The notes under the pieces: generated by a model | Database searches by the model: none | The model's input: the letters and a program-made list of their open reading frames with translations, nothing else | Told to the model about the DNA's origin: nothing | Made by a program: the position numbers and the translations under genes | Origin: Urechis unicinctus | Lineage: Eukaryota; Annelida; Polychaeta; Xenopneusta; Urechidae | Assembly (NCBI GenBank): GCA_034190875.2 | Contig: CM067343.1 | Location: forward strand, 55,619,945-55,683,944 | Direction: 5' to 3' | Length of the DNA: 64,000 nucleotides | Part shown: in pieces, positions 27,061-41,740 of the stretch | Layout of the letters: each line of letters starts with the position of its first letter | Numbering within the stretch: position 1 is the stretch's first letter

Positions 27061-27098
27061 CAATACAATATTTAAATATTTACAGCTTTTCTTTTCTA

Positions 27099-27603
27099 TA
27101 TTCTATGGCATATTACTGCGTAAGTTAACCTGATTGTGTTTGCGAATTGTTTCGTGTTAACCATTTAATTTTCGCGTTAATTATCTAGCTATCTAGTTAA
27201 TATTCGCAATTCTTTTTGGTAAGATATATATCTTATCTAGTAAACCAATTATAATGTTACTTATTAAGTGGTATTCGCAAATCATAACTAGATAACCATT
27301 TACTGCTAAAAGCCAAAAATGCATTAATAGAGAAGTGGTAATACGAATCTTATCATTACCAGTTATTATGTTACTTATTAAGTGGAATTCGCAAACCTGT
27401 TAATGGTGTTTTCAACTAAAACAGGTAAAAGAGTTCTGGCACTTTCAAGTCAGTTTTTAGTTTAGTGATATTTATGTTACCGAAAAGTTTTGCGAATATT
27501 AACTAGATATCTAGATAATAAACGCGAAAATTAAGTGGTTAACACGAAAAATATTGCGAACGTTAACAGGTTATCTTACGGCAGTTATATGCTACCATAG
27601 TAT
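27099..27603 (+). mobile_element. MITE-like element with about 120-bp inverted repeats
   Basis: The left arm (27,099-27,222) and right arm (27,479-27,603) are near-perfect reverse complements. Shared words include cgtgttaaccacttaatttt, tagatatctagttaatattcgcaa and ctatgg...gtaag at the outer edge. Between them a 33-bp direct repeat (27,248-27,281 and 27,363-27,395, acttattaagtgg) recurs. It encodes no protein. It ends only a few bases before the exon 2 frame of the hAT transposase, exactly where the exon 2 acceptor should lie. A clear target duplication was not found. Confidence 0.8.
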
Positions 27604-27609
27604 TCTACT

Positions 27610-28956
27610 ATGCATGTTATGTTGTATAATTATAATGCTTCATGTCATTTTATAAATATTGGCGGAAAGGAGAGAAAGTTTAATGCTAGCTGGTTGTCCG
27701 AGCACACATGGCTACGCTACTCCTTGAAGAAGGACGCTGTGTTCTGTCCTTGTTGCCTGGTGTTTTCAAAAGGTGAGAAGGAAAAGACATTTATCAGGAC
27801 CCCTGTTAACGACTGGAAGAACTTTGCGAAACTTGTCAAAACGCATGCATCGTCTGCAAATCACAGAGGTTGTTCAGTTCTTACTGAAAATTTTGTTGAT
27901 GTATCCAATGGTAAAGCTCTCTCCATTAATCAGCAAATGTCATCGTCTATTAAATGCACAGTGGAGCGAAACAGGCATGTGCTATATGAAATTATTGAAA
28001 CCTTGGTTCTCCTAGGAAAGCAGAACATTGCTGTAAGAGGACATACTGAGGATAGGAGTAATTTTATGGCAATTTTGCAGTCCAACGCAAGGAATGACGA
28101 AATTCTGGCAGATCATCTTGCAAATGCTCCATCAAACGCAAAGTACACTCCGCCGGATATTCAAAACGAACTGTTGGGTATCGGTGCCGATCAAGTTGTC
28201 AGTACAATCATATATCACTGTAAACTGCCCGGTTTCTTCTCTGTTATGGCTGATGAGGCAACTGACTGTTCAACAAAGGAACAACTTTCTGTTTGCGTTC
28301 GTTTTGTTTCAAAGGTAGAAGAGAAGCATGTCGTTCGGGAACAGTTTTTAGGGTTTGTCACTTGCAAGTCTATAAATGGAGTATATTTGGCACAAGGAAT
28401 ACTTGAATATATACAAGGCACTGGCTTAGATATTTTGAAGATTCGGGGTCAGTGTTATGATGGCGCAGGAAACATGGCGGGCAAGTACAATGGTGTTCAG
28501 GCGCTCATCCGTGAAAGATCACCACTCGCTAACTACACCCATTGTAAGTCGCATTGCCTTAACCTGTCATTGGTTCACAGCTCCACACTTCCATGCATCA
28601 GGATCATGATGTCTACAGTGCATGATATCGCCTTTGCGTTTGACTACTCTGCGAAACGCCTCACAACATTTGCAGATGAACTGTCAGAAGACGTTGTTAC
28701 AAAACAAGCAATGGAAGGCCGACAGAAGTTGTTGACCTTGTGTGAAACAAGGTGGATGAGCAAGGCAGATGCGCTTCGTACATTCAAGAATTCCTACCGC
28801 GCAGTCGTCCATGCGCTCGAAACTCTGCAGGAAAATGGTGACGTCAAAGCCAGCGATCACCTCAACGCTATACTGCAGTTCCAGTTTATTGTTACTCTTG
28901 TGGCAACAGAGCACATTTTGAGCAATCTAGTAGGACTAACAGCAGTTCTTCAAGCG
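27610..28956 (+). CDS. hAT transposase exon 2 (zinc finger, DUF4371, catalytic core)
   Basis: 449 uninterrupted codons. The frame is open from 27,601 after an in-frame TAG at 27,598. The family-like part starts at about 27,652 (INIGGKERKF), so the first dozen residues may be non-coding. The exon ends ...TAVLQA at a phase-0 donor (caagcg|gtaata). Base composition is clearly less AT-rich than the flanks. Family features in order: CPCC zinc finger, WKNF, D215, D284, C312/H315, W382. Confidence 0.9.
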
Positions 28957-29261
28957 GTAATAGTTTGTGCTTATTACAGCATGCGACTCAAGTTAATATT
29001 TTTTTTTAAAAAAAGATAATGTATTTAAATGAAAAAAACCCCCAAATACAACAAATACATAAATAAATAATAACTTCATGAATTTCAGAATTATTCTCAG
29101 AACAAAACGTGTTGCATCCTTGAGATTTATGTATGATGATATATAATTAAAAGTAAATCATCAGGTAAAAAGTATCTGTCTGTTTTCCTTTCCTTTACAT
29201 ACACGATGAAACAGTGACTTTATGCATAAACATAATATATACCTATCTCATATACATCTAG

Positions 29262-29393
29262 GTGGACATGGATCTCTTGGAGGCAATCGAGCAAACGAAG
29301 GTGGCCATGCAGATATATCAAGCTGAGAGGGATGACCCCCTTGTATGGGATGCCCTTTATCAGGAAGCTGTTACCTTAGCTGATGAGTCCCAT
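29262..29393 (+). CDS. hAT transposase exon 3
   Basis: 44 codons, phase 0 at both ends, between catctag|gtggac and cat|gtacat. It joins smoothly to exon 2 (LQA then VDMDLLEAIEQT), as in related transposases, where this alpha-helical segment precedes the C-terminal part. It ends ...LADESH, and the open frame that continues beyond is intron. Confidence 0.75.
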
Positions 29394-29466
29394 GTACATG
29401 TGTACACATACTACCTGTATTTGCATGTTGATTTCATGTGGTTGCCGATAAATATATGCATTGATC

Positions 29467-29725
29467 TACTTTCCCCAATTTCTCGAAACTTCTTAAGCTT
29501 AACAGGCTTAAGTTGCTTATTTCAATTAGCCAAAATACATACAAAAAGTGAGATTTTATAAATGAAAAATGGTTTATTGTGATAATTGTAAAGATAATAC
29601 CTCTCTCAAGTATTAACACATTTAAACGAGTATATAAAACGAAAAATATTGAAAGACAAAAATAGAGGGCTTAGCTTAATACTGTTATAAGAGATTTAAG
29701 AAGTTTCGAGAAATCGGGGCCTGGT
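29467..29725 (+). mobile_element. MITE in hAT intron 3
   Basis: Inverted termini: ccccaatttctcgaaacttc (from 29,473) and, at the right, gaagtttcgagaaatcgggg (ending at 29,719). Together they give about 23 bp of near-perfect TIR around a 200-bp AT-rich core with no coding potential. The pentamer tgcat flanks both sides (29,457-29,461 and 29,724-29,728) and could be a target duplication, but that is weak. The TIR is a type I associate with abundant bivalve MITEs. Confidence 0.75.
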
Positions 29726-30005
29726 GCATACAGCAAAACGTCTTAACGCAATAATTTACAATTCAACGGAACACAATGATAAAAACGTATTTGTAACAGT
29801 TCGAAATGCATCGTGTTTTTGCCAGATTGCAGACTGATAATTTTAAAAAAATGTGCTAGCTGCATTGATATTTCGATTTAAATATAATGAGATCCAGATA
29901 TACTTGGTAAACTTCTACTAGGTATTTTGCATCCTTCTACTGAATGGTTTAATCGATTCGGCAATTAACGATAACGATCGAATGTTTTATTTTTGTTTAA
30001 TCTAG

Positions 30006-30607
30006 ATTGACCCAGCAGGGCCACGACAAGCAGCCAGACAGAGGAACAGGGCGAACTATGATGTACAGGACCCGAGTCGGTATTGGAAGTCTCCGTCTTC
30101 TACGTTTTTGTGGACCACCTGTTTCAAGAAATGGATACTCGTATCCTGAAGAATGAAGAGCGCTTCCAGGCTCAGTGGTTAATTCCGACCAAATTTGACG
30201 GTCTCCTGCCGGCCAATGTGGACAGGATCTACGAGCCCTTTGAACCAGACCTGCCCAAGACTCAACAAGAGTTCAGCGAGGAAATAAGGAGGTGGAATCT
30301 GCGATGGCAGCTGAATGACGCAAAGCCTTCGCCACTGCTGGCGACACTTAACAAGACATCGGAGGCAGCTTATCCCTGCATATACATTATACTACAGATA
30401 CTGCTGACCATGCCTGCCACATCCGCCTCCTGTGAGCGCTCCTTCAGTTCCATGAGGCGTATCAACACATACCTTTGTTCAACAATGACCGGCGAGAGGC
30501 TATCCTTACTTGGCGTCCTCCATATTCATCGCGATGTCGAGATAGACATAAATAAAATCATACACACATTTGCCTCAGTTAAATGCAGGAACTTGGATTT
30601 CATTTAA
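30006..30607 (+). CDS. hAT transposase exon 4 (dimerisation domain), frameshifted
   Basis: Acceptor tctag|att at 30,005/30,006. The first frame reads IDPAGPRQAARQRNRANYD...SRYWK to about 30,088. The family-like continuation (SVFYVFVDHL) is in another frame, starting at about 30,089, so one base has been lost. The second part is open to TAA at 30,605-30,607 and contains the hAT dimerisation motif with SCERSFSSM and the L-rich tail. No other exon is needed to complete the protein. Confidence 0.85.
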
Positions 30608-30763
30608 AGACCCTCGATATATCATCGTAAACAAAACCAAATAGACACGCTTGTTTAACCATTACTTACATATTTTCTAGTTTAAAGCTTTTTGATAATG
30701 GTAACATGTAATATCAAGCTTTGTATTTCAGTTCTCTTACTGAACATTATACGTAAGACAAAA

Positions 30764-30769
30764 AATAAA
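30764..30769 (+). terminator. Polyadenylation signal of the hAT gene
   Basis: AATAAA, 157 bp after the transposase stop codon and before the element's right end. Confidence 0.5.
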
Positions 30770-31229
30770 TTTTAGTCAAGTGCATTATGAAGCTATTTTT
30801 GATGACTAAAAAGGCTCCAGATATACGCCAAATCGCACCATATTGGATCTTTAGTTTAAGAAAATCTCGGGGGAGGTCCCCCGAACAACCCATACCATTA
30901 CTTCGTAATAGGCCCAGCTACGCCACTGAAAGGCCCGTTGTCAGGAAAAGCGTTTGGTGTATTACTGCTGCTGACGGTTCACTGACGTACACCTCATAAT
31001 TATCTCAACCTCGTTACGTCGTCATTCGTATTAGGCCAATATTAATTGCTAATAATCCTGTGAGTGTTTAAATGGGAAGCTGGTGCATTAATCTTCTGGC
31101 TTACCCGGATGCTACAATTTGATGATATTTACCATTGAATGTTGATACACACGATTATTTGTGTCACTTGGCTGCATAAAAAAGAGGACACTATTCCTTT
31201 CTCGATCATAGCTGTCAAGCAGGTAAGAT

Positions 31230-32697
31230 CTGGGGCCGTATCCATAAAGAATCTTAACTTGAGTCGTCTTAACTTGAGTCGGCGTGCTGAGCTAAGTCGG
31301 TGAACTCAAGCGTATCCACAAAACAAATTGTTAGCGAACTCAGCTGAGACCGCCAGCTCAAGGCTGGCAAACAGCCAAAAACGATTGGTGGCTATAATTT
31401 CACTCATGTACCTTCGCGATCATATTTTATATCTGTGTTCATTAGACAGGAAATTGAATAAAGTGGCTAAGACTGTTCGATTTAGACGAAGGAATGGAGG
31501 TGGTCTAGTCTGACTATTTTAAATTATACAGTCTAGACCTAGTATTGTCTTTATCAACTGATCGTTTATCAAACAAAGTAAAAAAGGAATAGCCTTTAAA
31601 CGGTTGTTTATGAATATGTCACTCACCTTTATTCAATCCGACTGTACAATATTATATGGTATCAAGTATAATATACGGTGATATCAGGTATAATATACAA
31701 GTTTCAATATACTCTCAGCACTCCAATCTGCGGCATTGTAATGATTGTTATCCATGAACATGACCACAAGGCACAACGCCAGCGGCACGATGAACCATTG
31801 TTTATAATCGGCAAAATAATCACAGCTTATCCACACGATTGGGAAATAATTCCATCGACCATGCTTGCACTAATAACATTATTATTCCGCGATAAATATA
31901 AACACTCCTTGTTGAGTTTTGTTGTTTGACAGTCCGTTGGAATTCAGGCCTTACTGGGTCACTGCGCGTCATTAGTCTATGACGTTTCTTCGTCTTTGAC
32001 GCATAAAACGGAGTTTTTTTTATCGCAAAATAACCCTTGTCGTTGGTGTGCTTTGGGGGCACTTTCAACATCTGCTATGTTATCATGAAGTGGATTCACA
32101 GACTTGTAGGCTTAGTGCCTGCTTTCCTGATATTCAATAATACTAAATGTGAATCTTGGCGCCGTGGTTCTTATTGTGAAGTTAAAAAAAAATTACTGTA
32201 ACATGACCAATCGTGAATAATTGCGCTATTGATATAGAAACTCCCACCCACTATGATCATTCCACAAACCATTCCTAATTCAAATCTACTGTAAGCAAAC
32301 TCGCTCTTTGGTAGACCCACAAAAACACTGTCCGAAGCGTTTGCGAAGAATTCCCCGCTTCGTTATTACGAAAACAGCTTGCGGCGTGAATAATTTAAAT
32401 ATCCCGATAAAAATTGGTGTGTCATTAATATCGAACGGCTGATTATGTTTTGGTTCATTTTAGGAACATACATGTTCTTATTCATATCTGTGAAAGCATT
32501 TTCCTGGAAATATTAACGTTGGACCGCCATTGTTAAGTTTGAGCTAGCGAACTTAAGTCAACTACCTAGCTGACTCAGAGTTGAGCACGCTAGGAGACTT
32601 AAGATTCTTTATGGATACGGTTAAGACGGCCAGCTCAGCTTGCCGTCTCAAGAACCTGAGTTTGCGGACTTAAGTTTCTTTATGGATACGGCCCCAG
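31230..32697 (+). mobile_element. Non-autonomous TIR element, 1.47 kb
   Basis: Left end ctggggccgtatccataa at 31,230. The right end reads its reverse complement, ending at 32,697, and the first 29 bp match at all but two positions. Similarity continues inward as subterminal repeats: a second tatggatacgg copy at 32,596-32,620 and a degenerate gtatccacaaa at 31,312-31,325. cttaactt/gcgtgctgagct-type words occur on both sides. The core contains a repeated tataatatac phrase near 31,665-31,700 and an open frame of 83 codons without recognised homology. No transposase was seen. No convincing target duplication was found, so the superfamily is undetermined. Confidence 0.8.
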
Positions 32698-34074
32698 GTC
32701 ATGTCGCTCCAAGTATATTTCCGATGATCAATCCCAAACGGGTCCATTCAAACACACTGCCATTCTTTAAAACACATAGGTAGCAGATTTATGTGCGGAT
32801 TTTGGCAACCGGATGTAGTCAAACAATGACCTAATAGAGATAGGACCTTTTTGACAGTATGTTTATGCCGGCAAAACACGGAAGCAATAAAACCGTTAGC
32901 AAACAAGAAGACTAACACAACCGTAAATGTCCATCACACTGATTTACAAAGCAAAAGAAAAGCACAATACATCACACCGAACCAGGACATTACCAAACTA
33001 CTAACCTTGTTATCTGATGTAAAACATTCTAACAGCTTATTGGTCTAATCAGTGGCAAGCACGTAAATCGCCACCCCACCACTAGGGCGATGATCCCGGC
33101 GTTTTAAAACTCTTACCGTTTGAATGCCAACAAATCTTAAGGGAGCTTAAGAGTCACGCGGGAAAGCAAATAACAATCTCAGGACCGTAATAATATTACG
33201 AGCGAGAGTGGGCTACAGATGATAGCCAGTACTTGTAAGCGTGACGTCAGGAGCTAAGCTATATGCAGATATGTGCATTAAAAAACGTGCAGATTAATGA
33301 TTGTCATTCAATACAATAATGCATTCCCTGACTGCAGAACGTGCATGCAGAGAGCCCATAAAAGGCTTTATTGAGCCTTATACCGTGATGTATGTTAAAG
33401 TATATTGGGTGATTTGACGAAATTCCCTTCGAGGGTTGCTTTTTTTCATTTGCTAGTTAACCGCTCAACCTAGCGCAATCCGGTGTGTCATATTCATCCT
33501 ATTCCTATTTTTGCACGTTTCAGTTCCTACAACGCATAGTAGCCAGGAGGCGCTTGACATTACAGTGACTATTTCAATCACAATATATACTTAAGCGCAT
33601 AGAAATCAGCCCGAAACGCTGGCTAAATACATGATGAGTATTACACTTGCCGACTAGTGAAGTCTGATGTTTTGGGAGAGCTCAGCGCATCCAATCTCGT
33701 ATCCTACAATGATCCTGTGGCCTTTGAGTGGCACATAGGCCCCACCATCAATCCTATATCAATTTAATCTTTCACGCTGCACATGATAATTGCCAACAGT
33801 CATTTTGTAGCGGTCAAAACGCCAAGTGAAATTAGAGGCAGCTTTATTATACCTATGCAATTTTAACTTGTGAGGTAAAGTTATTGAGATCAGATGGCCT
33901 GCTATATACGTCACAGTGTCGCTTCATATTAATATTGAAAGGTAAATCCTGGTATGAAACATTAGAACATCAAATCTGAGATGGGCCACATGCAAAGTTC
34001 TCTTAACTGACTACTGGATTCAACTTAAAAGTATATAATTGTAATTGTAATAGAGGGGTTAAGATGTCACTTGT
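32698..34074. other. Spacer, no feature seen
   Basis: Unique intergenic sequence between the TIR element and a less AT-rich patch. No RNA gene or coding exon recognised. Confidence 0.4.
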
Positions 34075-34290
34075 ATGAACGAGGCATTGAAAGATGGGGA
34101 TCATTGTGTTGCTTTGACCGCTCCCTTTAAGTGCCGGTGCCCACTTGGCACAAACCCGTTGTCAACACTGAGCTGCAAAACCGCTGGGGCGATGGTGCAC
34201 CTCCGTACTATCATGCTACCGGTCAGGCTGCAGCCTCTTTCAGAGACGGAACAGTCATTAAACGTGATCATCTGAGCCACGGGGAACTGG
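34075..34290 (+). other. Coding-like, less AT-rich patch
   Basis: Two overlapping plus-strand frames are open. One starts at ATG 34,075 (66 codons). The other runs from after a TAA near 34,130 to a TAA near 34,310 and reads like protein (...ELQNRWGDGAPPYYHATG...). I do not recognise the family. It could be an exon or an old gene fragment. Confidence 0.25.
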
Positions 34291-38261
<3,971 letters not shown>

Positions 38262-39519
38262 GTGAGCTGTGTGCGATTATAACTTCTTCGTGTTATCACA
38301 TTGAGTGATTAACTGCCAGCAAAGGAGGTTCATGTTAAAAAAACATGTTTTATGCCTCTTTTCACTGCAATTTGTGGTCTCTGTAATTCTTCTGACGTCT
38401 AGAGCAATGTTTTAAGCATTGATATGCTGCTCCAGGGGATGCCTAATGCTAACCACAAAAGCCTCAGCGCAACACCTTCATTAATGAATCTGTGGTATAT
38501 GTATATATATTTGAATTTTGGAACCTATTGGATGAATTCAACCACTTGCTACAACAGGCAAGAAGTTATGAATGTATGCAAAAGTAGTCTGGGTGCGTGG
38601 GGATGTAAAACAGTAAAGATCAACACACAATACAACATATTCTAATGAGAGGGAAATGACGACGCTGTTAAAGGCATGTACCGTGTGCCAGCAACGCATG
38701 GATAGCTAGTCACTTATTGTCGGTTCATAACAAATTACATTGCGCTACTGGCTTATTAAATAAGCGCAGCAGCGGGATTTGCAGTTGCAAGTGAGTAACT
38801 GAAGTCCAGTCGATTACTAAAGTGGTAAATATATAAAATATTTATTTAGTGGAAAATCGATGGTCAGATGACGTGCTGACATTGATGAAAATTAACCAAG
38901 TTAATATTTGCAATCAGTAAGGCGTGCGCATTGTGTGTGGTTTATTTACATCTTGCAATCATAATATCAATGCAAATTGAGAATCACAAAAAAGCAATGA
39001 TTAAAATTCCTATGGTAAGAATATTATAAGAGTATGAGCGCAATGGCAAGGCCCCATCATACTGGCTAATATTTAGTTCTTAATTATATGCCTGGAATCG
39101 CAAACTGCTTTGAATCTGAATCTTCATAAACATATTGATTAATCGCAATTGAGCATGTAACAAACAATTGTCTTGATTTAAATTTTTTAAGGTCCAATTA
39201 ATTCGATAAACACGATATTCGTTGTCATGTTTACCTGTCTCAATAGATAAACCACTGTCTACACTAGTGGATAAGAAATACGTTGCGACTGATACAATAT
39301 TTTATAATGCAGCACCTTACGCGAATGACATATCAATGCATTTGCGTTTACGACGACAACTATTTTAGTTCACCAGGGTAATCAAGCTGAATCGGTATCT
39401 GGCACGTATGTTGACACTTTATGTAGGCATGATTCGTACATTGGATAGCTTAGACAAGGCCGAGTAATTCCCACATGGCATGAAATCTAAATGCCTACAT
39501 TATGACTTTGCATAATGGA

Positions 39520-40345
39520 TGACATGGATTGGTGCAGGTGATGTGGTACAAGCGTCTGTGGCAGAAAAATGTATGGATGTAGCTGATATGAATCTTACAC
39601 ATAAATTTGTACTTTATTTAACGGTGGTCGCAACGTGACATTATGAAGCAGTTAATGCTATTTATGCCACATAAATAGTAATCGACTATAGCTGCCACTG
39701 GTCGATGGCCACTGTGAATGTATATTGGATATATGAATATACTTTATTCATCTTTATACTATATGGGCATGGGCATCGTTTCCACAGTGCATACAGTCCC
39801 CCAAGATTCTCGAATCTACTAGATTTCATAATGGCAAAGATACCTGCAATAATGTTATCAACCATTTGATGGTCGAATTGGAATCATTTTTAAAAAATCA
39901 TAACTAGTGTTCTAAGGTGACCAGGAGATCTTCGAACGTGACATTGTTGACAAATTGATAGTAAATGTAACTCTCTACATGACCCAGACAAATAATCTTT
40001 TTACAGCTAGAAGCTTTGCAACATATGCTACCGAATGTTTTGTATCAAGATGACGGCATGATGTATATCAATAAGGAATAAACCAAACGATATCCGCCAT
40101 TTCGCATGCTGACGGCGTAGGACATTGCAGTTGTGAGAAGTGAGATAAATCATTATTGAGTTTTGACAGGAAAGTACATTTGAAAGGCGACGCCAACTTC
40201 ATGATCTTATCACAAAATAAGAGACCACTTTGTCCTCGGAAGTCGGTACGAGATCTACTATTTTTTTAAATCATTCAAGAGTTCTTCATCAGATTTCCAT
40301 CAATGCTTAGAGAGACATACCAAACAGAGCGAAAATGATCTTAAT
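39520..40345. other. Copy-B-only segment, no feature seen
   Basis: About 0.8 kb absent at 3,960-3,968 of copy A. AT-rich, with no TIR or coding signal recognised. Confidence 0.5.
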
Positions 40346-40889
40346 GTACCAGGTGTATTCACTGATAGAGTCAAATATATCACTGCAGTGTGATAGGTAG
40401 ACATATATGTGCTTATTAACAGAATTAATGGTGTTTATTTGGCCCATTACCTTTTACTTATGATCACCTTGAAGTTCATGACCGTGAACGGGAAAATGCA
40501 TTTTAACTTTAGAGTTAACCAGTCGAGTCTCATTTCCTGATTTGAGACCGTGTTGGAGAAAAGATACGTTGTTTGGGATGCAACATCAATATATTGGAAA
40601 TGATAACAAATGTGTGACTGTGAGAAACTTTAAAACAAGGCGTGTTAAAACATTAATTCAGGCGCACCTCAAGATGCACTGCAGCATAATAAACTATATT
40701 AGAGCGCAGGTTTATCTAGTGTTCCATAACGTTTTGTGTGCACCGATTGTGAATCAACAAGTTCGAGCGGATTAGGTTTTACTCCGGCAATGAAGATGTA
40801 GTTAAAAAAACATAACGGTTACCAGTTGAACTGCAGCGGGACCTTACTACTCCTTTAACTGTGATTTGTATGTGTAAATGAAGCAAATT

Positions 40890-41368
40890 GTGCGAACAAT
40901 CTTCTAAAACTAATTTGACAGCGTCTTTGCTTTTCTGTTGCTGATAGAGTGGTGTTTGACAAACTGAAAATTCCTTCAGTGAATAACTAGACGGCTTACG
41001 AAGCTGGAAGGTGAACATTTAGCTGTCCGTAGAGACGAAATGCACTGATGATGGTTATTGGCTACCTTGCACGTTCTTACCTAAAGCATATGCCATTTCA
41101 TGGGAGCACCTCTTGGATCAAACGTTTTGGAGTGTAAGCTGACACATATTTCGAAGCGTGTTGGTTAGAACATAATACTAAACAGGATAATAGTTATATA
41201 GATAATCATAGTTATATGGAAATGAAATTCTTATAATAGTGTTTAGAGCGTTTAAACCCAGCGGTTGAGAAATACAAAATGGATACTAGATTTATTGATT
41301 GAATTGGATGGTTGGCAACGATACGAATAACAGTACAGAGCAGTTACTCATTTGATTAGGTAAGAAGT
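40890..41368. other. Copy-B-only segment, no feature seen
   Basis: About 0.48 kb absent at about 4,440 of copy A. No recognised content. Confidence 0.45.
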
Positions 41369-41529
41369 TCGTGCGTTCTTTTCGTATTAATGCGTGTCCC
41401 AGTCAGATATCTATTCATAATTCCTTTGCACACATTTACTGGGGAATTATTGGCCTCATTGATATGTAAATTTATCAGTTTAGCTCCCCGAGCGCGCAAC
41501 AACACAGACTTAAGATGAAATTGGAGTAT

Positions 41530-41740
41530 TTATGACAAGCATTGCGCTATTACATGGGTGTGGCTTTCGCCGGTGCCGCTGGATGTCGTTCACAAAGCCA
41601 CATTTGTTCTATCAGGTGAAGTGGGATATGACACGGAACTTTGACACAAAAAGAGCGTTGTTTTCTTCTCTATGTTGATTTATGATACTAGTAACAACCT
41701 TTATTTGGCAACGCAAACATTCAGTGCGCAGCAAATAGCA
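41530..41740 (+). repeat. Dispersed sub-repeat R, instance B1 (diverged)
   Basis: Duplicon partner of 4,575-4,790, starting ggagtatttatgacaagcat. Confidence 0.5.

Larger units (their letters stand above)
25719..30607 (+). pseudogene. hAT transposase gene, ZMYM1/DUF4371-like, four exons, frameshifted
   Basis: Encodes a transposase of the hAT superfamily, the type with a TTF zinc finger, DUF4371 and a C-terminal hAT dimerisation domain. Proposed exons are 25,719-25,846, 27,610-28,956, 29,262-29,393 and 30,006-30,607, about 735 residues in all, a usual length for the family. Exon 2 shows the zinc-finger CPCC (residues 46-49 of that exon), a first acidic site in MADEATD (D215), a second in CYDGAGNM (D284), the hAT C-x2-H motif CKSH (312-315) and TRW (382). 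Exon 4 carries the third acidic site in SCERSF (codon 30,434-30,436) and the dimerisation region. Damage: a one-base frameshift near 30,088, no visible acceptor for exon 2, and an in-frame TAG at 27,598. It is a recently decayed copy. Activity in trans on other elements cannot be judged from here. Confidence 0.85.
25719..30928 (+). mobile_element. hAT DNA transposon (left end not found)
   Basis: The right terminus is proposed at 30,928, where the sequence ends cagctacgccactg, the reverse complement of the CAGTGGCGTAGC-type end I know from animal hAT elements. Just inside lies a subterminal hairpin, cgggggaggtcccccg (30,868-30,883). A polyadenylation signal AATAAA is at 30,764-30,769. I could not find a matching left terminus or an 8-bp target duplication (right flank aaaggccc). 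The start given is that of the proposed first exon, and the real left end is missing, diverged or further upstream. The body is interrupted by two other inverted-repeat elements. Confidence 0.75.
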
